Virus record (IMG/VR): IMGVR_UViG_3300042350_004008
Span: 1-41,688 of that record
Reading direction: 5' to 3' (one strand)
DNA from: a virus
Length of the DNA: 41,688 nt
The notes under the pieces are model-generated. The model was not told the DNA's origin. It saw only the letters and a program-made list of their open reading frames with translations, and did no database searches. The translations under genes were made by a program, and so were the position numbers. Positions 16,701-22,500 of this stretch are shown here, one piece after another; position 1 is the stretch's first letter; the number at the start of each line of letters is the position of its first letter.

Positions 16701-16890
16701 GCTTTTTTTGGTCATCTGCTGTAAATAAGGTTTCACTTAGGAAGTCTGTAACAGCTTTGACTGACTCTTCATTCTCAATAGTCTTTTGAAATGCTTTTAC
16801 CTGAGCATCAATTTGGTCAGCTGTTAATTTAGTTGTTTCAGAAAGATACTTTCTGATTTGGTTTAAAACCTCAATACTGCAAATTGGCAT
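4723..16890 (-). CDS. Giant multidomain virion protein, 4055 aa: exonuclease, RNA-polymerase-like palm, HExxH
   Basis: Last gene of the ejected-protein block, in the place of T7 gene 16 but three times longer. Residues 1-450 are mostly charged helix. Residues about 560-765 look like a DEDDy 3'-5' exonuclease: D566-L-E568, N637-x4-D642, Y732-xxx-D736. Residues 1141-1385 carry polymerase-like motifs: NNR-R1144-LF, H1175-D1176-S-F, D1258-xxxx-G1263-V-H-H, DFYNQVAEK near 1309, and R1367-xxx-K1371-x7-Y1379. H2610-E-L-S-H2614 is a zinc-metallopeptidase motif. A hydrophobic stretch lies near 3785-3812, and the C-terminus is Pro/Lys-rich. The start follows AAGGAG. Large phage proteins that enter the cell with DNA (N4 virion RNA polymerase, polyvalent proteins) are the closest known concept. 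That it is a virion protein is inferred from its place. No lytic transglycosylase motif was seen. The gene is certain; domain calls are moderate. Confidence 0.85.
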   Translation of the reverse strand: MPICSIEVLNQIRKYLSETTKLTADQIDAQVKAFQKTIENEESVKAVTDFLSETLFTADDQKKLGELVTKFRRAKNIDAIADSDIETFFLLVGKLQANRDNKLVPAQKLKFSERTELKEQLKKLKEKFRRDNKTKELEFVTNLLKRVERAETNNKNIGKYIRRTGVRSQRAKMGAIFEALRLLPEVEILNDPDLLKLKEEKFKLIGRLKAITDVGEKQALKEDIKELTEKIKNKTKELFGSKLIRKLKKDTSDFSLSLLEELKSLQADQEAQSTFLVNSIQDILNTTDIKDTSRAAFLIAKQNIEVIKTLKDLLNLIRKEAKGEVNYATLLAVLGDITPDLQNIINKSLSKKRLKYLTGSTKLTDLEIGKIFTKIQRLGLDQALSNGKSILELSSQEELKLEEELAKSKMGSGLNIDDVDNNTVFDREASNQEVSLDNLNSREQRAKEFIEKTSFKDLFIQLKAALERLERLKALPQFSEVISADVVRALFGNNIGGINPNIFFADAIQEERTITRDTSVTNPSETLPEPLVSAFDILNFDRETLDALPDFKDEFNGDWSKLISFDLEIDRKTGKIYMATIEHSQVPNIDPRLQKLAEQSTRGTIGSFKEFTKDDVKEIIDVLEAMQNQGWKVVGFNLLGADFVWLSEYLDEIDLDYSLKLGRIALRSFDLMTSIEVTQNTKLNLNNLSQAVLGRGKGTLRTGETTKVTGTNVVEQLLNATTQAELDNLNIYARGDAQLVIDIIGEIRAKEGTTLNVDVRSEGKTSAAITLNSPVQTWILSGQHGNNGFNFSALFSGFNNPGLIRTATTTLSGFSRGQAETSSVKFNTNKVEQQLTLALVLALQADADTTNLAEAITEASKRATKQELEVLVNRVKFLRRQKEAGVKAKVDIMNDGSETPRFILNISEGVPTYLDTSLEYETEVINAFKAFFLDIKGDFQSEKTMETKAIQKIQEFTNNEFREINANESFNSYVTSFINEYILPRVGATSIANFGDGSVDYSPAFNVGYAIAQLVLGRKDGSINKLVIDDLERGNTPTSVVAEIREKADQVTESLKYQIPTRDSISMFSPISIRQLEETYNDWRLKQRVEHILNPDRYAGLTEDQIRERLRQLSVGEYASRVEVLSRSVTSIIPQVTPSINNRRLFNQLPTMDETIERTLEALLDLPVVGAAVVHDSFFFETEIVTDINSDKPLKFKENRASPGAWSAAALINGQLLAQLAWYQTYGLTSQAIDTSIENTVKLEQEGKLARRKIDYFDFDFNGVHHMLMLALAYEAGTSKQAPAKLLEKLQYDAWFKSTSDSKADSDFYNQVAEKTFDSVKARFEKLSAKKEAITASGRKLDANEEQELRSLTKWNNLLSTHITDLRAFFKVAVLPRLYEGGNPSIGQAIFDKLKDLEIGQDITNGDINFLLEKANLSGVTGLISLIDSTIGIDTPLRNDLKNRLASWYNQLYMDKDGKHRFHETLKALATSNPNFAAGIIDLDNVNELIRTRIDIAARMLTKPIDETQLNVPLEDRIRENKRRLYEKWAKKINDGRAFIRSKGGRLATLKDKMEFYTLMGMEPEAYKENAVLVAINALNRTPLKLREQIVNEAWNRFDTPVSEYLGNTGNYAFFQAVSRDLAGGRLYTEFTPISYQGPEYSQVQTPRAMESGDVSESGMYDIDKYRFLDLANSQGEDAARRYILQLVLQNFELRLANEYMASDYDAKASETVTSFMETWKQSSKLERVALERKKRREKELKDLARQTAEELAGFPDLTTSEGTLAFEDARNKIEAAKKELEARKKRGLLVEQSQRFLGSYNNTVNNPSESFNEESTLKGVFAFRPKMARFDITDLPIYSLAELSLKTRIDRQNAAWVKEVKKRKEKPTSIADIIPEKALGWRHTVNPNKLPYINRIPVPISLLSGAIDEQSKLVFEKAKLQSKLTKFAVDNGFEHLIQPGNEDWASLQYIFLSYRKASYRLTRKFRQLPSYDTNPIKFIEDFNSSMSGYLGSIFDLIEFQHNTTGKPLTQLDFSYYGGFNPRMLKGRKVGGKMFMSYFDLLRVISKNSKQLEPLEFGLVVSPRTRVAGDDTTYAKDTRRLPITVQAHDAVNLIFLIFNLEKIKPVITEFAVNNGFIGDVESGPDGFVIPESIPVSRMMDVMNYVRQHPTFKNVDLSTAGFYLNYTAYNNSSTLEIATVDTKIKPGQNLHTALGDQNQLYVTDGNTKYAFTPDMLDQLLLALRNSVVFQQAELAVQTNRSIGERKSRLELAKLKETLEYYNGNRDLAADEATILDELHKESNVPFYSLDAGLYDSRYGVNYAITDSIKYLVETPIALIPSLGKESVQLKAYEMGLLMVLKRAINKAEQRGQRKSLKKFNTLLKNNPAFRDLVPVLKYVIENPTVDRNTVKALISNVFRREDMSTAKLDIYTDQLLEIKQEYLTIVNPPKNTLYYEAKSYLQRLDATTEAVETASNNYLADFMLSRGIPMSKQEEARVAFAEALEYHKVKGLFDLSGYEAKAEDTLESFASEVSFVTRFGREGERINSQIKQLDLDSVSEELYRSFMGFILTRHPELASNITISLDTNLNRLAKMRIVGGQIQIIFKKNPEKAASVLKNQPIEKIVETFSHELSHISVEIAKQRNPIAYEEAIETLRSDRGKEVIGLLVQQAFQGSSIVQSDIDLMVSHYENNPEEALVFWGSFLLTQKVLGDKANPKALKSIYNYSESRKITGWFKRTFSAIADFVESVSTFFNEISRTPKYNRPVEKLNKVFEQFFELTAEPKTELLTNLNDTDLDNYIIYDASTYHPMTEEEFQTMSEYAELTQRLNEVEVNSEEYARIQARLVAIRDLYINRQDSLGVEDFQYYSVLETLRRRGQSLGLPGVEFAQPETPEEELIVVDHIIRKLSDFRGKRVDSRGTAAYLARRIATLLTGSSMQDDSARVNERIQEMQYIVSSIFFGLGSNQSELTYNSPIGMIASLANLLDADSQTTEAYFETNTGLNGIRQNMYKTKLFVRAVATARNELIKEFSSVVNGLDKANSMVVEAFNFLVNGTIDNKFSEEEKKAIESFAKVYKKSAEQLHILFTESGLKDARRSFNPSFLAFKLDAEQFQGNTAEIKQRQRNFKNALKKVIRHKLTNELVTNDFIHPVVFFMSDALPAITTLESTKVDHNQPFLAFIEKNINGTTNENSLEGIMFKVILNYAAGMDRTSTDMASKILALKSRLSATSLTSGEGKIAAGVLLQGYKELLRNASATGTTLTSLLQRYNSNISADNVNAIRNNIIEALRSDGIGKPGYASKIQIMNSRLSPIRIKSEKSILDMENRSLTDYLAQDFINTMGNSSAIVYEDGLNPTINDVFTSSVLTPAEQEIVRAGFSRDLSSIISSLEKGLGQQAVSQSLIYELTGIRGMDFLKLVNILESIVTQGERPNGQAFYYQFSVDPTTGERRQVQLTQKQVNLLKNALKALKHKYMYMWNIKQTLDNSQSSMVEPTIGIFRTAAETVWGTNQVAAGLLIDSTMGALGTAMASPLMSGDVLKYYGNYFRFMASMGLKTATDAWRFTQLRGDFADFAEIIWDSNNTYVATWRDLYGSTDSSKTAKNLGKRVLSIFQTLNMTTSVAAKAASGRMATTTLFNQLLTNNLEEIQTILVDESFDTGNLDGYYKLVERLKEMGVRNLPSAEAITRMKAAGIFETGNIAALKFLVNNFNLKKLSTSELTQAVLSLPVDWGLAVGSVSLDRNMLFRAVGSIDKFIDQYIRLGMVSSTAMDAINDDHPLSKLYSLWRSYGVLFGSQVMLRNSSRIGLHKTVLLLVTQTMLDIMYQTFLAIASGFLSGDELERLLKGQPSKKTMLMILNMATRNPMFTLSGNAILEVAQFIGKNVAGEKAQPLNLLSPLGLTAFTQMLKSLSINTNKLVNADSGTEAAEAVWMGGLQYLTPGVRSIVNTAINQSKPVNNAISQRTSKPKTTLSNGKPVASPIESAVGYYFDYSNPGTMNNILDAQLKELFGSYYTDMINKQIENLNRLPKIKENNPIVTLPPNEVTQQVVQPVPPAKKTKEPSLEEQATTPIKAPDSLR
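9049..9063 (-). other. HExxH zinc-metallopeptidase motif in the giant protein
   Basis: Residues 2610-2614 read HELSH within the context VETFSHELSHISVEIA, a helix typical of zincins. The glutamate at 2618 could be a third ligand, but its spacing does not clearly fit one named zincin group. Such motifs are common in large phage virion and polyvalent proteins, where self-processing or cleavage of host proteins has been proposed. Confidence 0.55.
12736..13470 (-). other. RNA-polymerase-like palm region of the giant protein (residues about 1141-1385)
   Basis: Motif A-like D1258-F-D-F-N-G1263-V-H-H parallels T7 D537-GSCS-G542-I-Q-H. The next helix, DFYNQVAEK, parallels T7 DIYGIVAKK. Motif B R1367-xxx-K1371-x7-Y1379 has the exact family spacing, and the A to B distance of 109 is close to that of T7 (90). 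A possible T/DxxGR equivalent, R1144, lies 114 residues before D1258 (112 in T7). The best motif C candidate, VVHDSFFFE, lies at 1175-1176, before motif A. A second H-D (2088-2089) is some 700 residues after motif B. Confidence 0.5.
14596..15213 (-). other. DEDDy 3'-5' exonuclease-like domain of the giant protein (residues about 560-765)
   Basis: All three exonuclease motifs are present in order: SFDLEID (D566, E568), GFNLLGADFVWL (N637, D642) and YARGDAQLV (Y732, D736). The Tyr four residues before the last Asp marks the DEDDy subtype found in proofreading exonucleases of DNA polymerases and in RNase D-type enzymes. Spacing is normal for a 170-200 residue domain. Confidence 0.7.
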
Positions 16891-16900
16891 TTATATCTCC

Positions 16901-19546
16901 TTACTTACAAGCGTCTTTAAATTTAGAAAGAATGTCATTGAATACGGATACTTCCTCTACTGTACCAAAGTCATTTAGAACAGCAATAGGACTATCTAGT
17001 TTTGGTTTATCAACAACAGGAGCAGCCTCTGGTTCGGTTTCTGGAGCAGCTTTTGGAGCAGCCTCAGTAGCCTCTGGAGCAGCCTCAGCAGCCTCTGGAG
17101 CAGCCTCTGGAGCAGCCTCAGCAGCCTCTGGAGCAGCCTTACTAGCGCGTTCTTCTGCTACCATTTTATCAAAATCTGCTTCGGCCTTGTCAATATCAAA
17201 CTTTGTTGCGGTTTCCTCTGCTACCATTTTATCAAAATCTGCTTCGGCCTTGTCAATATCAAAAGCTGCTTCGGCCTTGTCGATATCTATATCCGTGGTT
17301 GAAGGTAGTGATTCGGTTTCAGCAATTCTTTCTGCTAAGTCAATATTTACACCATCGGCTAATCCAGAATCGTCTATTACCGCTTCTCCAATTGCATCTA
17401 CAATTTCTGCTCTACTTTCTTCTGATATACCAGATAATCCTTCTTTTAGTTCTTCATCTGTTACAACATCTGAACTAGTATTTCTAGACTCAACCAATGG
17501 TAGATCGGCTAATAAAGTTTTAGTTCTTTCGGTTATTTTTGTTTTGTATTCTTGAAACTTTTCAAGATTTACCGCGCTATTAATTGCTTCTTCAACTACT
17601 TGTTCACTAGCTTCTGGATCAATATTTAATACATCAGTTAAGAAACTTTCTCTTAGAATCTTTTCCCACAAAACTTCAAACTGCGGTTTAACATCAATAC
17701 CCCTAGAATAAAGTGCTGATAATAAATGATTAGCAACATAGATATCGTAGTCTAAATCAGTTAAAGTATTATCTGTTTTTTTCTTTTCATCGAACTTTTT
17801 TCTAGCTTCTTCAATAACACCAACAGTATATTCTGGAGATAATGACTTAACCCCTAATCCCCAAAGAGCAGCACTAAGTGTTGGGAATGTTTTTGTATCT
17901 TTACTTAGTAACTTAATCTTCATTAACGAAGAAAAAGCCAAAACAGAATCTAAATGCTGCTGGGCTTCTAACCCGGTCATATCATCCCAGGCTTGATCTG
18001 GATTTAACAACCTAGCGGATAAAGCCAAAGAATCTTTTACACTAGAGGGAAGGGTATCTATAACTGATTTTGCAAGCTTACCTGCTTTTTCGTGTGTAAG
18101 TTCATTTACTTTAGATACAATAAAACTACCACTCCTACCAACAGCTCCAATACCACCACCTAAACCTAGTTCACCTACAATTTCCATAACAATATCATGT
18201 CCTAGGTTTTCTGCACTAAACTGATAATCTGATTCCGAGTTTAATCTATTTACTTGGTTAGCTACATTATACAAAGCACCAGTTACAACCCCAGTAGCAA
18301 CGCTTGATGCAGTAAAGTATCCTAGTTTAGATGCAGTAGAAGCACCAGGTGTAAATAAATACTTAGCTGGAATGTTGTGAGGCAGCCAAGACATTGTTTT
18401 ATTACTCCATCGCTGTGTATGCATAGCAAGAGTAGCAGCAGCTTTGGCTGTTTTATACGCCCTAGATCCAACAGGGGCCATACGCATGGCTATAAAAGCA
18501 CCAGTAGCTGTACCACCAGATAGTACCGTCAATCCCGCTGTAGCAGCCATATCAAAGGGAGCGTCCGCAGAAGCAAAAGAATCTCTAACAAGTGGTATTA
18601 AAGTGGTATTAAGAGTTTTACTTATATCCCCCATATACTTTAGATCAACTTCAGCTGTTCTTCTTAAATTTACCTGATCAATATGATCACCAATTCGCTC
18701 AAAGAAATTAAAATCATCTCTAGTAGATCTTAGTGTATCTGGATTAAACCCACTTTGGAGTAACCAAGAAGAAATTTCTGGGTGATAGTCTGAATATAAC
18801 TCCCAAGCTTTTTGAGGATTCCAGTTTTTAGCAACTGGTGCAGACTCAGCTACATCTAATGGGTCTTTACCAAAGTAGTTTTCATATAGATTAAGAGCAG
18901 CCGTTACTCCCCAAGTTGTGGGATTCCATCCATACTGTGACCAGTTAGCAAAAGCCCCATCTTTACCATACTGAGCAAAACTTTCTAGTTCTTTTTCTGC
19001 TTGTTTTCTTTCTTCTGGCGTAAGGAATATATGTTTATCTCGTACTTGATCAAAGAATCCTTCAGAAACTAACCCTTTAGCTAACATTCTATTTGCAACT
19101 GCGGATTGGCTGTGTCTTTCTGGAGCCAGAATACCCTTAAGACTATCCCTATTTCTTCCAGATACATACAATGCTTCGTCAAAAGCTTGTTGTCCCCATT
19201 CATACCTACCTGTATAAGTATTTAAGAAAGGACCACCTTGAAAGTTATTATATCCTCTTCTTTTTATTTCGTCTTCTGTAGCTAGTAACCTTAGATCAGA
19301 AGCTTCTTCAAACTTTTCTTGTGCTTTTTTACTTTCATCAAAAATTCTTGATCTTTGCTCTTTTTCTTTTTCCTTAGCAGTTGAAATTTCATCAAATATT
19401 TCTTGCTCTACAAAAGGTAAAATTGATAAACCATTTAAATACTTTTGTCTTATCTCTTCATCTTTTCTAATTGGGTTTCCATTTTCATCTTGACCGACTG
19501 AAGGAAATAATAAACTAGCATAATCTATACCAGGGTTAATTGCCAT
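16901..19546 (-). CDS. Probable internal virion protein, 881 aa, with Ala/Glu repeat tail
   Basis: I do not recognise a named family. The gene lies between the gp15-like 1490-aa gene and the giant gene, so it most likely encodes another internal or ejected protein. The start at 19546 follows GGAGGTGAAGA, and its ATG overlaps the previous stop (TAATG). The N-terminal third is charged helix and the middle contains two hydrophobic Gly/Ala stretches (about 332-356 and 408-428), which could insert into a membrane during ejection. From about residue 770 a low-complexity tail contains two copies of a 21-residue unit (FDIDKAEADFDKMVAEE) and then AAPEA-type repeats. Such a tail may act as a flexible linker. 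The gene is certain; the role comes from position only. Confidence 0.75.
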   Translation of the reverse strand: MAINPGIDYASLLFPSVGQDENGNPIRKDEEIRQKYLNGLSILPFVEQEIFDEISTAKEKEKEQRSRIFDESKKAQEKFEEASDLRLLATEDEIKRRGYNNFQGGPFLNTYTGRYEWGQQAFDEALYVSGRNRDSLKGILAPERHSQSAVANRMLAKGLVSEGFFDQVRDKHIFLTPEERKQAEKELESFAQYGKDGAFANWSQYGWNPTTWGVTAALNLYENYFGKDPLDVAESAPVAKNWNPQKAWELYSDYHPEISSWLLQSGFNPDTLRSTRDDFNFFERIGDHIDQVNLRRTAEVDLKYMGDISKTLNTTLIPLVRDSFASADAPFDMAATAGLTVLSGGTATGAFIAMRMAPVGSRAYKTAKAAATLAMHTQRWSNKTMSWLPHNIPAKYLFTPGASTASKLGYFTASSVATGVVTGALYNVANQVNRLNSESDYQFSAENLGHDIVMEIVGELGLGGGIGAVGRSGSFIVSKVNELTHEKAGKLAKSVIDTLPSSVKDSLALSARLLNPDQAWDDMTGLEAQQHLDSVLAFSSLMKIKLLSKDTKTFPTLSAALWGLGVKSLSPEYTVGVIEEARKKFDEKKKTDNTLTDLDYDIYVANHLLSALYSRGIDVKPQFEVLWEKILRESFLTDVLNIDPEASEQVVEEAINSAVNLEKFQEYKTKITERTKTLLADLPLVESRNTSSDVVTDEELKEGLSGISEESRAEIVDAIGEAVIDDSGLADGVNIDLAERIAETESLPSTTDIDIDKAEAAFDIDKAEADFDKMVAEETATKFDIDKAEADFDKMVAEERASKAAPEAAEAAPEAAPEAAEAAPEATEAAPKAAPETEPEAAPVVDKPKLDSPIAVLNDFGTVEEVSVFNDILSKFKDACK
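17040..17300 (-). repeat. Coding tandem repeats (63-bp unit and AAPEA repeats)
   Basis: A 47-bp identical block occurs at 17154-17200 and 17217-17263, a 63-bp period equal to 21 codons, with a third partial copy ending near 17287. Next to it, 17047-17140 is an imperfect array of GCAGCCTCTGGA/GCAGCCTCAGCA units encoding AAPEA-type peptides. The array is GC-rich inside an AT-rich gene and is likely to vary in copy number between relatives. Confidence 0.8.
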
Positions 19547-22500
19547 TATTCTTCACCTCCAGTTAAAAACCCATAACTATACTTTATACGACCCCAAAGA
19601 TTTTCATCTTTTTCTTTTAAAGACTTAATCCAGTCAAACTGCTCAGTTAAGTAATTCCGATCTTCAAACGATTTAATAGGAAAAAACTCTGGTCTAAGTT
19701 TAATATTCAAAGACCTTCTTGAACTATTCTCGTTAATAGGATCCGTACCAATAGCAGCAAACTGACTAATCGTTCCATTATCATCTAATTGGAAATGCGC
19801 TTTTCTGGATGATGCCATAATAGCCTGGTTATTATCATACAACCAAGATGGTAATCTATAATTAGGAATCTGTTGTGAAATAGTATGTAAAACATAAGCA
19901 TTAGTTTTATAAATTGGATCACTAGATAGTCTTTGTTTATCTTGAATACTAGTAACAACAGACGCAATATCTTGTCTGGACTTTGTTGATGTAGTATCAA
20001 TACCAGCTGAAGCTAATTCTGATTCTACAAAAGTAGTTAAACTTTCTACTTCCCACTTTTCTTTTTGTGGGACAAAGAAATAAGTTAAGATACCGACAGA
20101 TTCTTTGCCACTTACCGAAGGCAATACTATAGTATCATCCCAAATCATACCTTCTTTAATGACTTCTTCTCTACCAGTACTATCAAATATTGCCGGAGGA
20201 ACAAGACCAAAAGCTTGTATGGTTTTAAATACTCTTTCCTTGTTTTCTGCATCTGGTTGGAAAATACGAACTCCAACATTACCAGAAACCATTTCGTTTA
20301 TACCACTAGTTTCTACTGCCTGTCGATAGTCAACCAGAGGAATTCCTCTTTCTTGATTAAGAACAAACCCAACGGCATTAAACCCATCTAATACTTTTTG
20401 TAAATCTACCTTGCCACCTCTATTATAATCATTTAAATTATATTCTACACCAGATAAGAAATCATTTAATCCGCCAGTGGCAGATAGCTGTGCAGCTAGT
20501 ATTTCAAACTGTAACAAAGGATCGCCAGCACCTGCGGATTGAAGTGCAGTTATATCATCTACCATACCAGGCTTACTAGAATCCCATAGGGTATCTTCGG
20601 CTCTTCCACCAAACTCAGTCATTAAGAATTGTTTGGTATTAGCATCATATGGTAAAAGTTGGTTTTCTCCAGTACCATAATTTCCGGTTGCAACTGCAAG
20701 CATTGATAGTAAGTTATCAAACTTTTGCTGAGGTGATGAGCCAGGAACATAATAAACCTTTTCTACCCTCGCTAGAATATTATCTCTTCTTGTGTTATAA
20801 TCCCACTCTTGTCCTTCTTCTGCTCTTGCTCTAGCATCGAGTGGTGTTCCAAACCCAACTAATGGATCTAGAAGTTTAGATGTACTTGGAGGCATACCAT
20901 TTACTCCAGGTAATCCGGTAGAAGCTTTTGGATTCAATAGACTAACAGCACCACTAAACATAAATCGCATCATATTTGATACGGTTTTATTGTAGTCATC
21001 CTCTTCTGCTTGATAAGATGCTAGTTGATCATTTGAAATATTTAAATAAGCACCAGATGGATTCATAACTTTATAAGCACCAGTTTTTGCATCTGGACTG
21101 TTTGTTAAAAGGTTGTATCCAGATAGCCATCTAGCTGCTGGAATATAATTTTCAGCACCACCAGAAAGTTCTCTTTGTAAAATAGTATTTCTAGCTATAT
21201 TAAAAGACGCAACATCAAAAGCATTGCCACTTTTTAAAACTTGAGTACGCGCTCTTTGATTAACTCCAGACATATATGCCATTAATACATAATAAGCTTG
21301 TTTACCATCTTCTGTTTTTAACATATCAGGAACAGTAGCACCGCTATCCCTAGCAATAGAAAGAACTTCAAAGTGTTTCTTTAATGTTGTTCTTACATTT
21401 TCTTCATTAAACAAACCCCTTGAAAACGAGAAAGAAAGTCTATACCATTTCTTTAATTCTTCAGGATCTTCTAATCCAGCTTCTGTTGCATTAAATGAAA
21501 TATTATCTAAATTATTATCCGCAGAGTATAAAGAAAGAAATGAAGTATCTTTCCAAAACAAATCAGAATTATCTGTATTTGCTGTCCAGTAATAAAATTC
21601 TTCGTTTAGGTTTAAAAAAGATTCTTTCCACTTTTTGTACAAATCAAGTTGAGCTTGTTGTTTTTCTGGTTTAGAGCCAAGATAAACTTCTGGATTTCTT
21701 GCAATTTCTTCATCTAAAAGTACGCCAACAGCATATCTTTTAGCTTGCTTTTCTAATCTTGATAGAGCAGCCTTGTATTGTATAAAGTTTATGTTGCCTT
21801 CTTTTAATCCTACTTGTAATTCTTCCTGCCTCTTTACTAAATATGAAGTAACCTGAGACATTACTTCTTCAGGGAATGGAATTGTTTCGCCATTTATTGT
21901 TTGTCCGGTTGGAATTTGAAATAATAATCCACTATTTTTTGGTCTGTCATAAACCAAAGCTTCGCCAATTTGTGATATTTTTAATGATAGTTGATTACCT
22001 TCGGTTGTTTTTGTAGCAAACTCAAATGCAGATTGATTCTGTGCCACAGGGTTTGTAGATACTCCTTCTAAAATCGTTTTAGCATCTCCCTCAGTACTAA
22101 AGTATCCAGGTAATCCTGATCCACTTCCACTATCAGCAGCAGACTTAGCCCAAGAATATATTTTTTGTAGTTCCTTTTTTGCAGCTGCATTCATTGTTGC
22201 CCACTTTGGATCTGCATTTTTTTCCTGAACATAAGCTATTGCAGAATCAATATCTCTAATTCTACCATATCTAGATTCAATAGAAGCAGCAACTCCTGGA
22301 TCAATATCTTCGTTTCGTTGTACAGCTAACCATAGTCTATAGTCTTGGGATGGTAATCCAAGAGAAGCCCAGACTATGGGTCCTGTACCTTCGTTTAGTA
22401 ACTCTTGACCTAGACCCAAATCATCAAATCCGGCTACTACTTGCTGATTATAAGAACCAGCTTTTGCTGTAAATGCATTAGGATTATTGGTTGAAATGAG

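Noticed and set aside
16884-17555. Plus-strand Ser/Ala-rich frame of 223 codons
   Set aside because: It is the mirror of the Ala/Glu repeat tail of the 881-aa protein; the repeat composition keeps the opposite strand open.
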